The notes beneath the pieces were generated by a model. The model was given only the letters and a program-made list of their open reading frames with translations. It was not told where the DNA came from and made no database searches. DNA of 64,000 nt from Azonexus sp. (GTDB taxonomy: Bacteria; Pseudomonadota; Gammaproteobacteria; Burkholderiales; Rhodocyclaceae), in contig NZ_JAVBXX010000019.1 of NCBI RefSeq assembly GCF_030824335.1, positions 1-64,000 of the forward strand, in the 5' to 3' direction. Shown piece by piece: positions 8,658 to 17,023 of this stretch. The translations under genes and the position numbers were made by a program. Each line of letters opens with the position of its first letter. Position 1 is the stretch's first letter.

Positions 8658-9842
8658 ATGAGCCCATCCATGTCCGACATGAACAAATTAGACCAACTGC
8701 TCAGCAAGTTCGAGCAAGGAACACTCGAAAATGATGCGGGAAAACTGAGCACGCTGGGAGAGAGCCCCCTCTACCTTTACGGGGCCGGGAACATGGGAAA
8801 ACGCTTGTACCGCCAGTTGTCAGCAAACGGTATTTCGATCAACGGATTCATTGACAGAAACCCTGCGGCGCAGCCCGAAGGCATCGCCATCCCCACGTTC
8901 ACACCAGACTCGCCTGAACTGGAAGCCGCCAAGACATCGGGCATAATAATCCTGTCAGGCCTGTTCCCACTCAAGGTTTGCCAGAGTATCAAGGCCACAT
9001 TGTCCACCCTAGGATTTCAGCACATCCATGCGCTACACGAGATCAACTTTAGCCGCATCAATGGTGGCAGCATCCGGCAAATACTCTTTGACGACAATTA
9101 CAACAAACTGGATGTTCTGGGAGAAGATCGCCCAAAAATCGAACAAGCCTACAAACTGCTGGCCGAAGAAAGTGACCGAGAACTGTTCCTGCAACTGCTC
9201 AAGGCACATCTCACCATGGACTTCACCCGACTCGATGAACCACATGACATTTGTCTGCAGTATCTGGCCCACGATATCTCGGAGCACAAGGATTACACCC
9301 GCTTCGTAGATTGCGGCGGTTACGATGGCGATACCTTTCGACAACTCGCCGATCAAGTCGAGCAAATCGATACCCTGGCTGCTTTTGAACCCCAGGTAGC
9401 AATGTATCGAAAATACGCCGAAAGCATAGCTACCCACCCCAAGCCACCCCGGCAAACATTTCTCTTTCCTTGCGGCGTACATTCGGAAACGACTCAATTG
9501 CGCTTCGCCTCTAACGACGATGCCCAATCCGCAGCTCGAGTCAGCACCGAAGGCGATCAAATCATCCAGTGCGTCGCCATCGATGAAGCCCTGCAAGGCT
9601 TTCGGCCGACTTTCATCAAAATGGATATCGAAGGCGCCGAAATCGACGCCTTGCACGGTGCACGAAAAACCATCGAATCCATTGGCCCCGGACTGGCTAT
9701 CTGCGTTTACCACCGTTTTTCCGATCTATGGGAAATCCCCTGCCTGATCAGCAGCATGCGCTCCGATTACCGTTACCACCTACGCAACTACAACTATCTT
9801 GGTCTGGAAACGGTCTTATATGCACTGCGCTCCCCCGACTGA
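8658..9842 (+). CDS. FkbM-family methyltransferase
   Basis: A 394-residue protein. The N-terminal part carries a YGAGNMGKRL Rossmann-type loop near residues 37-46. The C-terminal part is an FkbM domain with the SAM-binding FVDCGGYDGDT segment at about 216-226 and KMDIEGAE at about 321-328. FkbM enzymes O-methylate sugars and polyketides, so it may cap or decorate the glycan. The start at 8658 is the first of three close in-frame ATGs; either of the others is possible. It lies between the dideoxysugar genes and the radical SAM genes. Confidence 0.82.
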   Translation: MSPSMSDMNKLDQLLSKFEQGTLENDAGKLSTLGESPLYLYGAGNMGKRLYRQLSANGISINGFIDRNPAAQPEGIAIPTFTPDSPELEAAKTSGIIILSGLFPLKVCQSIKATLSTLGFQHIHALHEINFSRINGGSIRQILFDDNYNKLDVLGEDRPKIEQAYKLLAEESDRELFLQLLKAHLTMDFTRLDEPHDICLQYLAHDISEHKDYTRFVDCGGYDGDTFRQLADQVEQIDTLAAFEPQVAMYRKYAESIATHPKPPRQTFLFPCGVHSETTQLRFASNDDAQSAARVSTEGDQIIQCVAIDEALQGFRPTFIKMDIEGAEIDALHGARKTIESIGPGLAICVYHRFSDLWEIPCLISSMRSDYRYHLRNYNYLGLETVLYALRSPD

Positions 9843-9870
9843 GCAAAAACAAGCCAGGAGAAAATCGAAT

Positions 9871-10914
9871 ATGCCCCCCGACATCAAAATAAAAGCTGAA
9901 ATCAAGGCCAACGTAGACAATAAGAGAACCCGTCTAGCCGACGTCGTTCCCCTTGCCCATCCTTTCACGGTCTACATTGAGACAACCCGGTACTGCAACC
10001 TCAAGTGCTTTTATTGCCTCATTTCCACCCAAGGGCAGCCAGATGGCGCCATGGACAAACTTGGACTCAAGGTCCAACACATGGACATGACGTGGTTCCC
10101 CAAGCTCGTCGAAAATCTGAAGCAGCTACCTCAAGGTATCAAGCGGGTCGTCTTCTCCGGACTAGGAGAGCCGTTGATGAATCCCAACCTACCCCAGATG
10201 ATTCGACAAGTAGCTGATGCCGGTATCGCAGATCGTATTGAAGTTATTACCAACGGGCTGCTGCTTACGCGCAAGAAAGCCGACGAATTGATCAGTTCTG
10301 GCCTCACCAACATCAATATTTCCATTCAGGGAACAGATTCGGCTCAATATTTGGAAACTTGCGCCAAGGAAATCGACTTCCCTGGTTTCCTCGAAAACCT
10401 GACTTATCTTTTCGAGAACCGTGGCGACATCAAGATCTACATCAAGGCAATTGACGCCACGCTCAAATCGAAAGCAGACGAAGAAAAATTCTTTGCTCTG
10501 TTCGGCAACATCGCCGACCGTATTTTCATTGAACATCTGGTGGTGATGCAGCAGCAGATGGATGACCTAAAAGACGTGGTCGACCCTAGCAAAACCTTCT
10601 ACAACGAAGAGCTTGATCTTGATCGAAAAGTCTGCGGTCAGTCCTTCTACTTCCTGCAAATCGGCTGCAATTTCGACACATTCCCCTGCCCGGTTCCCGG
10701 ACTGCCCCTGACGCTTTCCATGGGCAACATGAAAGAACAAAGCCTGCTCGACATCTGGAAGGGCCCCAAGCGCAAACAGTTGCTCATCACCATGCTGAAA
10801 CTGGAAAAAGACACTATCCCAGAATGCAATGGCTGCACCTGTTTCAACGCCATCAATGACCCGCTGGAAAACCTCGACGCCGATGCAGCCCGGCTGCTCC
10901 CACGCTTTCTCTAA
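9871..10914 (+). CDS. Radical SAM/SPASM enzyme, paralogue 1
   Basis: A 347-residue protein with the radical SAM cluster motif C42-x3-C46-x2-C49 and a GLGEPLMNP glycine-rich stretch. The C-terminal SPASM-type cysteine set includes a CGQSF cysteine, a FPCP cysteine and CNGCTC. It should bind one SAM-cleaving 4Fe-4S cluster and at least one auxiliary cluster. The start at 9871 follows AGGAG. It is the first of three adjacent paralogues with the same layout. SPASM enzymes act on peptides or on sugars, for example as dehydrogenases or epimerases. The glycan setting favours sugar chemistry, but the substrate is unknown. Confidence 0.85.
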   Translation: MPPDIKIKAEIKANVDNKRTRLADVVPLAHPFTVYIETTRYCNLKCFYCLISTQGQPDGAMDKLGLKVQHMDMTWFPKLVENLKQLPQGIKRVVFSGLGEPLMNPNLPQMIRQVADAGIADRIEVITNGLLLTRKKADELISSGLTNINISIQGTDSAQYLETCAKEIDFPGFLENLTYLFENRGDIKIYIKAIDATLKSKADEEKFFALFGNIADRIFIEHLVVMQQQMDDLKDVVDPSKTFYNEELDLDRKVCGQSFYFLQIGCNFDTFPCPVPGLPLTLSMGNMKEQSLLDIWKGPKRKQLLITMLKLEKDTIPECNGCTCFNAINDPLENLDADAARLLPRFL

Positions 10915-10923
10915 AGGATTCCC

Positions 10924-11928
10924 ATGGTTTCCAAAATTGAGCCGATCTACGGCACACAGCGCACCCAACTGGCGACAGCCGTTCCGTTGCAAACGCCATA
11001 CAGCATCTATGTTTTCCCGAGCACCTACTGCAACTTCAAGTGCGTTTACTGTGCCCATATGTTTTCCCCTGAAGTCATCAAGGAAAAATACGGTCTTGAA
11101 CGACAACACATGCCGATGGAAACCTTCCAGAAGGTCATCGCGCAGATGGCAGAGTTTCCACAGCGTTTCCGCCTGCTCTCCCTAACCGGCCAAGGCGAGC
11201 CGCTGATGAACAAGAATATCCCGGAAATGGTCAGTATCGCCAAGGCGGCCAATGTCGCTGAGCGGATTGAGATCATCAGCAACGGGCGATTGCTCTCCCG
11301 CAAGATGGCCGATGGTCTGATCGAGGCAGGATTGGACACCCTGCGCATTTCACTGCAGGGCCTGACAACCCAGAAGTACAAGGAAATTGGCGGTGTCAAT
11401 GTCGAATTCGATGAGATTTACGAAAATATCCGCTACTTCCATGAGAACAGCAAGGGAACCGAACTGTTCGTCAAAATCATGGATGTCTCCCTCGATCCAG
11501 GAGAAGAAGCGCAGTTCTACGACAAGTTCAAGGACTGTTCTGACCGCATGTACGTTGAACGCATGCTCCCTGCCTACGCCGGCGTAGAAATCACCCAAGG
11601 CATGAAAACAAACTATGACCGCTACGGGCGGACGATTGAGCATCGCAAGGCCTGCCCACTGGCCTTCTACATGCTGGGCGTCTTTCCCGAAGGCGATGTC
11701 GAACCCTGCGACACCATCTACAAACCCATCGTGCTGGGTAATATTCACAAAGAGCGGCTTCTGGACATGTGGCAAGGCGAAAAACTGCGGGAATTCTGGA
11801 AGGAACACCTGCGCGGCAATCGTGATGGCAACCCGAAATGCGCCAACTGCAACGCCCCCGACGACGTTTCGCACCCGGAAGACATTCTTGATCAAGATGC
11901 CGAAATACTGTTGCACCGCCTTTCATAA
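10924..11928 (+). CDS. Radical SAM/SPASM enzyme, paralogue 2
   Basis: A 334-residue protein starting nine bases after paralogue 1. Radical SAM cysteines are C36, C40 and C43 in YCNFKCVYC, followed by LTGQGEPLM and ISNGRLLSR. SPASM cysteines appear as ACPLAFYM, VEPCDT and CANCN. All three paralogues share a lead-in of the form T-P-Y before the first cysteine and end with a P-E-D-x-L-D motif or a close relative. The close spacing indicates one operon. Its substrate is unknown; divergence from its neighbours suggests a distinct step rather than redundancy. Confidence 0.85.
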   Translation: MVSKIEPIYGTQRTQLATAVPLQTPYSIYVFPSTYCNFKCVYCAHMFSPEVIKEKYGLERQHMPMETFQKVIAQMAEFPQRFRLLSLTGQGEPLMNKNIPEMVSIAKAANVAERIEIISNGRLLSRKMADGLIEAGLDTLRISLQGLTTQKYKEIGGVNVEFDEIYENIRYFHENSKGTELFVKIMDVSLDPGEEAQFYDKFKDCSDRMYVERMLPAYAGVEITQGMKTNYDRYGRTIEHRKACPLAFYMLGVFPEGDVEPCDTIYKPIVLGNIHKERLLDMWQGEKLREFWKEHLRGNRDGNPKCANCNAPDDVSHPEDILDQDAEILLHRLS

Positions 11929-11949
11929 ACACGAAAAGGAAGAAATCGC

Positions 11950-12999
11950 GTGAAAGCCCGGCTCATCGACAATCAAACGCCCATCGGCACTCGTTCCCGC
12001 CTAGCACAGGAACTACCGTTGCGTACGCCGTATTTATTACAGGTCTTCCCTGTCTATGCGTGCAACTTCAAATGCAACTATTGCGTCCTGAGCCTGCCCA
12101 ACGCCCAAAGGGGCTATATATCGGAGCAAAAATTTCTCGACTTCGACCTTTACCGTAAAAGCATTGACGAGCTGAGTCATTTCCCAGACAAACTGAAAAT
12201 GCTGCGTTTTGCCGGTACGGGTGAACCTCTGCTACACCCGCAGATCGCCGAGATGGTGGCTTATGCAAAAGCAGCGCAAATAGCAGATTCCTTGGACATC
12301 GTAACCAATGGCGCGCTGCTAACGCAGCAGTTGGCAGAAAAACTGGTGGATGCAGGGGTAGACCGCATTCGCGTTTCCATCCAAGGCGTCACCGCCGAGC
12401 AGTACGGCAAGACAACCGGTGTTTATTCAGACATTGACAAAATAATCGCCAACCTGACGCATCTGTATCAAATTCGGGGGCGGACGCAACTATGCGTCAA
12501 GATCATCGACTCTGTACTCACTTCCGACACTGACGAAAAGGAGTTCTACCGCCTCTTTGGAGACATTGCGGACGTGATCGCGATAGAACATCTGCTACCC
12601 GCCACGCCACTGATCGATTACACCCGCGTTGCTGGCAAGGCCACAATGCACAAAACGCAGAATGGCGCGGACGTGAGCGATGCTGAAGTCTGCCCGCAAC
12701 CGTTCTACATGATGCAACTCAACCCGGACGGCATGGTCGCGCCATGTTGCGGCATGGAATCACCGACGGTGACTGGAAATACAGCAGAGCAGTCTTTGAC
12801 CGACATATGGGCCGGCAGCAAACTCAACGCATTCCGCCGCATGTTCCTGCTCGGCCAGCGTAGCAACAACCGCGTCTGCGCGTCCTGTCAGCAATTTCGC
12901 CACGCCATGTTCCCGGAAGACGTACTGGATGCGGATGCAGAACGGCTACAGCAGTGCTATCGACCAGATGCTACCGCGACTCCGGAAGTCAAGCCCTAA
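11950..12999 (+). CDS. Radical SAM/SPASM enzyme, paralogue 3
   Basis: A 349-residue protein beginning with GTG after an AAGGAAGA site. Radical SAM cysteines are C38, C42 and C45 (ACNFKCNYC), followed by FAGTGEPLLHP and VTNGALLTQ. The SPASM part shows VCPQPFYM, APCCGME and CASCQ and ends with FPEDVLDADAERL. The CC pair is shared with the stand-alone SPASM protein encoded just downstream. Whether the paralogues act on one sugar in series or on several sugars cannot be read from sequence. Confidence 0.85.
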   Translation: MKARLIDNQTPIGTRSRLAQELPLRTPYLLQVFPVYACNFKCNYCVLSLPNAQRGYISEQKFLDFDLYRKSIDELSHFPDKLKMLRFAGTGEPLLHPQIAEMVAYAKAAQIADSLDIVTNGALLTQQLAEKLVDAGVDRIRVSIQGVTAEQYGKTTGVYSDIDKIIANLTHLYQIRGRTQLCVKIIDSVLTSDTDEKEFYRLFGDIADVIAIEHLLPATPLIDYTRVAGKATMHKTQNGADVSDAEVCPQPFYMMQLNPDGMVAPCCGMESPTVTGNTAEQSLTDIWAGSKLNAFRRMFLLGQRSNNRVCASCQQFRHAMFPEDVLDADAERLQQCYRPDATATPEVKP

Positions 13000-13014
13000 G
13001 AAAAGGATATCTTC

Positions 13015-13344
13015 ATGGCTGCAATTGATATTTCCAACGCACCAGCTTCCGGTAAATGCCCCCCCATCATCGCCCCCCGGATTTGCACCCAACCCTTTTT
13101 CCTCGCGCAACTCCATCCCGACGAAAAAATAGAACCCTGCTGTGCGATGGAGCCCCTGCCATTTGTTCGGCATATCGCCAGTCAATCGTTGGCTGAAATC
13201 TGGAACGGTGACGAGTTGCGAAAATTCCGCAACCTTCAACCCAAAGGAGAAGGGGGATGCATCCTTCCTGGGCTCAGTGCCAACTATACAAATACAACAC
13301 GTTTCCAGAAGATGTTCTCGACAATGACCGCGAGAAACTGCTGA
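13015..13344 (+). CDS. Stand-alone SPASM domain, apparently frameshifted
   Basis: A 109-residue product matching only the C-terminal SPASM part of the upstream radical SAM enzymes: RICTQPFFLAQLHPDE, EPCCAME, then SLAEIWNGDELRKFRN. The radical SAM core is absent. After the G5 run at 13252-13256 the frame departs from the family. Adding one G would restore AQCQLYKYN and FPEDVLDNDREKLL, with a stop at 13359-13361. Even when restored, one cysteine of the final CxxC reads as tryptophan. It may be a decaying duplicate, a slippage-controlled gene or a base-calling error in a homopolymer. Conservation of C24, C42 and C43 leaves a small accessory role possible. Confidence 0.65.
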   Translation: MAAIDISNAPASGKCPPIIAPRICTQPFFLAQLHPDEKIEPCCAMEPLPFVRHIASQSLAEIWNGDELRKFRNLQPKGEGGCILPGLSANYTNTTRFQKMFSTMTARNC

Positions 13345-13361
13345 AAATTTTCCCTGCATGA

Positions 13362-15083
13362 ATGCCCTTTGACGAAATGAGAACTGCCATGTCCGCATCC
13401 TCTGATCACTCTCACGATCACTACCACTCGAAAGCTTTTCCGGTAAAGGTGGCTGCGGCATCCGCACAAACGGAAAAACCCGTCGAAAAAGACACGTCCA
13501 TAACACGTCGGCTCCTGTTCGTCATCCCACCCACGCACTCGAGCATCGACGCCATCGCACAGAACCTGGCCCAATACAAAGAAATCCCCTACGGCTTGCT
13601 CGCCATTGCCGCCTACGTAAGTGCACATGCTCGCTTCAACGTTGAGTTCAGAGTTCTGGACATGAATCTCTACGGAGAACCCGCGCCGCAATTAGTCGAG
13701 CAGGCATTACTTGGCTTCGAACCCGACATCATCGGCGTTTCCGGTCTATTCACATCGATGTTCACCCAGTGCAGAGATGTATCGGCCATCATCAAATCGC
13801 TACGCCCAAACACACTGTTGGTGATCGGCGGCAATGTCTCGACCAACTGCCGTAAAGAACTCTTCCAATACAATCCCCACTTCGATGCCGCCTGCCATTC
13901 GGAAGGTGAGATTCCAATGCTTGATCTCGTCAACGCCGACGATCCACAGGCACTGCTGTCCACCCACCAAGCATGGGTAACGCGAGAAAAGCAAGCAAAT
14001 GGCTACATCCCGCAGGCCGTATACATCGAAAATCTGGATGATATTCCACCGTTGGATTTCGGCTTGCTCGATCTGGAGCTTTACGACACCCGGTGCCGCA
14101 ACAACAACCCCTTTCACAACGATGGGCGCGGCGGAACTCGCCTGCCCTTCATTACCAGCCGTGGCTGTCCTTTCAAATGTGTATTCTGTGCTGCGGGATC
14201 GCTCTCTGGTACATCGATGCGATACATGAGCACCACACGTTTTCTGGCAGATGTACAACTGGCGGTAGAAAAATTCGGCATGACAAAGATCGTCATTAAC
14301 GATGATCAGGCGCTGCTTCGTAAAGACCGCATGAAGGAGATACTAGCGGGACTATCCGGCATGAACCTGGTTTTGGAGTTTCCCAGTGGATTAAACGTGA
14401 AGTTCATCGACGAGGAACTCGCCCGTCTGTTCAAGTCCGCCGGACTCGAGATTGCCAACCTAGCCATCGAATCAGGTTCAGAGCGGGTTCTCAAGGACAT
14501 CATTGTCAAACCGATGAAGGTCAAGGATGTCGGCCCGGCTGTAAATATGATTCGTGAGGCCGGTCTGCTGGTACATGGTTTCTTCATCTTTGGTTTCATC
14601 GGCGAAACGGAAGAAGACCGTCAGATGACCATCACCATGATCAAGGAGGCCGGCATTGACTGGGCTAACTGCTACACCGCAGCCCCCATTCGCGGCAGTC
14701 GGCTTTACGAAATCTGTGTTGAAAAAGGCTTGATCAAGGACGACAGTGACATTCTGAGCACCAACATTTATCAATCAGGAATTCAGACTTCCGACTTAAC
14801 CCCTGATGAATTATCTCGCTATGTTTACCGAGTCAATCTTGATGTAAATTTTGTCAACAATCACCGCCTGCTCGTCGGAGATTACGACATTGCGATTGGA
14901 TATTTCGAAAATGTCGTAAACAATCACCCAAGTCACGCGTTTGCTCATTACTCCTTGGCGCAGGCTCTGGAGCGAAAAGAAGGCCAGACGAAAAAAGTGA
15001 TTGATCATCAACACCAATTTAAGGCGCTCATCTCTTCGGACCCAGCCTGGGCGGCATGGGCCAAGGAATTCAACCTTCAGTGA
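13362..15083 (+). CDS. B12-binding-type radical SAM protein
   Basis: A 573-residue protein. Residues about 48-180 form a cobalamin-binding-like domain (PYGLLAIAAYV, IIGVSGLFTSM, LVIGGNVS). The radical SAM motif is C269-x3-C273-x2-C276. The C-terminal 90 residues look like TPR helices. Enzymes of this class methylate carbon or phosphorus or rearrange rings. The usual DxHxxG cobalamin ligand motif is not evident, so B12 may be bound base-off or not at all. The N-terminus is unusually His-rich (SDHSHDHYHSK). Starts at 13362, 13377 and 13389 are all possible, and none has a strong ribosome site. It follows the restored SPASM stop directly. Confidence 0.82.
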   Translation: MPFDEMRTAMSASSDHSHDHYHSKAFPVKVAAASAQTEKPVEKDTSITRRLLFVIPPTHSSIDAIAQNLAQYKEIPYGLLAIAAYVSAHARFNVEFRVLDMNLYGEPAPQLVEQALLGFEPDIIGVSGLFTSMFTQCRDVSAIIKSLRPNTLLVIGGNVSTNCRKELFQYNPHFDAACHSEGEIPMLDLVNADDPQALLSTHQAWVTREKQANGYIPQAVYIENLDDIPPLDFGLLDLELYDTRCRNNNPFHNDGRGGTRLPFITSRGCPFKCVFCAAGSLSGTSMRYMSTTRFLADVQLAVEKFGMTKIVINDDQALLRKDRMKEILAGLSGMNLVLEFPSGLNVKFIDEELARLFKSAGLEIANLAIESGSERVLKDIIVKPMKVKDVGPAVNMIREAGLLVHGFFIFGFIGETEEDRQMTITMIKEAGIDWANCYTAAPIRGSRLYEICVEKGLIKDDSDILSTNIYQSGIQTSDLTPDELSRYVYRVNLDVNFVNNHRLLVGDYDIAIGYFENVVNNHPSHAFAHYSLAQALERKEGQTKKVIDHQHQFKALISSDPAWAAWAKEFNLQ

Positions 15084-15103
15084 CCAGACCTTTCGCTAGC
15101 TCA

Positions 15104-15652
15104 ATGACGACAATCGCTACAACGCAAACAAATCAAGAAATTCTGAAGGCCATCTGCCTTATTGATAAAACGATCACCTCCCCCGCCCAAGGACTTCCTG
15201 AAGAACTCTTTCTTTGCGTCAGCCGCCTTACCCCATTAGTAAATGTCGACCTGCTAATTCGTAACCAGCAAGGAAAAATACTTTTAACGTGGCGGGACGA
15301 TGAAATATTTGGCCAAGGCTGGCACATCCCGGGCGGTTGCCTGCGGCTCGGAGAAAGCTTTGGCGAGCGGATATTAGCTGTTTCGGAAAATGAACTGGGC
15401 GCACAAGCCGTCTTCGCACCGACACCGCTGGCGATTTATGAAACGGTAGATAACACCCGGCCATCGCGAACCCACCATATCTCGCTATTGTTCGAATGCA
15501 AATTGATCGGACCGCCAGACCAGAAGCGGGAATATGTAAAGGCCAGTCCGCAAGCAGGCGCTTGGGCTTGGCATTCCGTTTGTCCCACCAAGCTGTTGCA
15601 ACCTGCTTATCGTTCCTGGTTTCAGGAAACTTCCCTGCTTGTTAGAGAGTAA
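15104..15652 (+). CDS. Nudix hydrolase, GDP-mannose mannosyl hydrolase-like
   Basis: About 182 residues from the ATG at 15104; an alternative start at 15056 would overlap the previous gene by 28 bases. The Nudix segment runs WHIPGGCLRLGESFGER then ends ENELG. The G-x5-E start and the last glutamate and glycine of the Nudix box fit, but the R-E of REUXEE is replaced by A-V. GDP-mannose mannosyl hydrolases (Gmm) also have a changed box and hydrolyse the sugar-nucleotide glycosyl bond, and such genes are common in glycan clusters. It may police a sugar-nucleotide pool. The substrate is not determined. Confidence 0.75.
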   Translation: MTTIATTQTNQEILKAICLIDKTITSPAQGLPEELFLCVSRLTPLVNVDLLIRNQQGKILLTWRDDEIFGQGWHIPGGCLRLGESFGERILAVSENELGAQAVFAPTPLAIYETVDNTRPSRTHHISLLFECKLIGPPDQKREYVKASPQAGAWAWHSVCPTKLLQPAYRSWFQETSLLVRE

Positions 15653-15667
15653 TAAAAAGCTGAAACC

Positions 15668-16981
15668 ATGGCAGCAATTCATGTTCTGCACGTCACGGCA
15701 CACCTCGGTGGTGGTGTCGGAAAAGTTTTATCCCGACTGGTGGAACAATCGGCACGGTCGCAAGACGGGATCCAACACACAATTGCCACGCTGGAAGCAC
15801 CGGAAAAATCGCAATTCGCTGACCATGTTGAAACACATGGTGGAAAACTGGTTATCCGCCCAACATTTGATGAACTTAACCGGCTTGCAGCGAGCGCAGA
15901 TATTGTTCAGCTGGAATGGTGGCATCACCCGGCAATGGCCGCATGGATGTGCTCGGGCAACCTGCCGCCCATGCGACTGATTATCTGGAGCCATGTATCC
16001 GGTCTACACCCACCGCAGATTCTCCCAGACTTTGTTCGCGCCCCCCATCGCTTCCTATTTACCTCGCCCTGTTCACTGGAACACTCTGCGCTTTCTCAAC
16101 TGGAACCCGACATCAGGCAGCGAATAGGTGTGGTTTTCAGTTCCGGCGGCTTTGATGACCTGCCCAATCCTGCACGCCATCCAATACACAAACAGCTACG
16201 AGCCGGCTATGTGGGAACGTTGAATTTCGCAAAACTACACCCGCAATTGATGGATTACCTTGCCGCTGTTGATTTACCAGAATTCCGACTATCAATGGTT
16301 GGCGACCCAACTACCGGAAAAGAACTAGAGGCACAAGCCAAGCACCTTGGTATGGACGACCGGATCGAATTATGCGGTTACCGCACCAACATCGCCGAAA
16401 CCTTGGCGGGATTCGACGTTTTTGTCTACCTGCTCAACCCGCTGCATTACGGAACGACGGAAAACGCATTATTGGAAGCCATGGCTATGGGCGTAGTTCC
16501 CATCGTGATGGACAACCCAGCAGAACGCCAATTGGTAAGGGATGGGGAGACCGGATTACGGATCACCAGTCCGCAGCATTTTGCTGATGCTTTACGATGG
16601 CTTGTGGATAACCCTGAGCACTACCTGCGACTGGCAAAAAATGCTGCAGCCGAAGTGCGTCATCGTTTCTCTGTGGATAGGACTTGCAACGGCCTTGATA
16701 CCCACTACACCACTGTCGTCGATGAAGAGAAGAAATCTTTTGATTTCTGCAGTATTTTTGGACAAGGACCTGCAGACTGGTTCCGTTCATGCCAAGGTGA
16801 GCAAATATGGCGCTTTCCAGATAGATTGACAGATATTCCTGCCTGCATCCTTGAAGGACCACATTATCTCTATGAATTGACCAAGGGATCGGTATTCCAT
16901 TATCACCGGGCATTTCCTGATGATCCGCGTCTCGCGGCATGGTCAAGAAACCTCAACCAGCGTCGCACTCAGTCGAACTAG
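15668..16981 (+). CDS. GT-B glycosyltransferase (GT4-like)
   Basis: A 437-residue GT-B fold protein. The N-terminal AHLGGGVGKVLSRL loop is the acceptor-side glycine-rich motif. ENALLEAMAMGVVPIV near residues 265-281 is the donor-binding E-x7-E/G region, followed by DGETGL. It should transfer a sugar from a nucleotide donor in the cytoplasm. No transmembrane segment is evident. The last 90 residues after the GT core (from about 350) are unassigned. It precedes the giant glycosyltransferase by 42 bp in the same direction. Confidence 0.85.
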   Translation: MAAIHVLHVTAHLGGGVGKVLSRLVEQSARSQDGIQHTIATLEAPEKSQFADHVETHGGKLVIRPTFDELNRLAASADIVQLEWWHHPAMAAWMCSGNLPPMRLIIWSHVSGLHPPQILPDFVRAPHRFLFTSPCSLEHSALSQLEPDIRQRIGVVFSSGGFDDLPNPARHPIHKQLRAGYVGTLNFAKLHPQLMDYLAAVDLPEFRLSMVGDPTTGKELEAQAKHLGMDDRIELCGYRTNIAETLAGFDVFVYLLNPLHYGTTENALLEAMAMGVVPIVMDNPAERQLVRDGETGLRITSPQHFADALRWLVDNPEHYLRLAKNAAAEVRHRFSVDRTCNGLDTHYTTVVDEEKKSFDFCSIFGQGPADWFRSCQGEQIWRFPDRLTDIPACILEGPHYLYELTKGSVFHYHRAFPDDPRLAAWSRNLNQRRTQSN

Positions 16982-17023
16982 TAGTCCGCTTAATACAAAC
17001 TCAATTAGGGCACGAAACGCACC

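Noticed and set aside
9033..9713. Long open frame of 226 codons on the minus strand opposite the FkbM gene
   Set aside because: It lies wholly within the coding FkbM gene, resembles no family, and is explained by codon bias on the other strand.
10567..11109. Minus-strand open frame across the junction of radical SAM paralogues 1 and 2
   Set aside because: Shadow of two well-supported genes; no ribosome site or recognisable domain.
8658..15652. Antiviral viperin-type system (radical SAM plus nucleotide enzymes)
   Set aside because: The radical SAM proteins carry SPASM or B12-type domains and lie among sugar-nucleotide and glycosyltransferase genes; no viperin features or associated kinase are seen.
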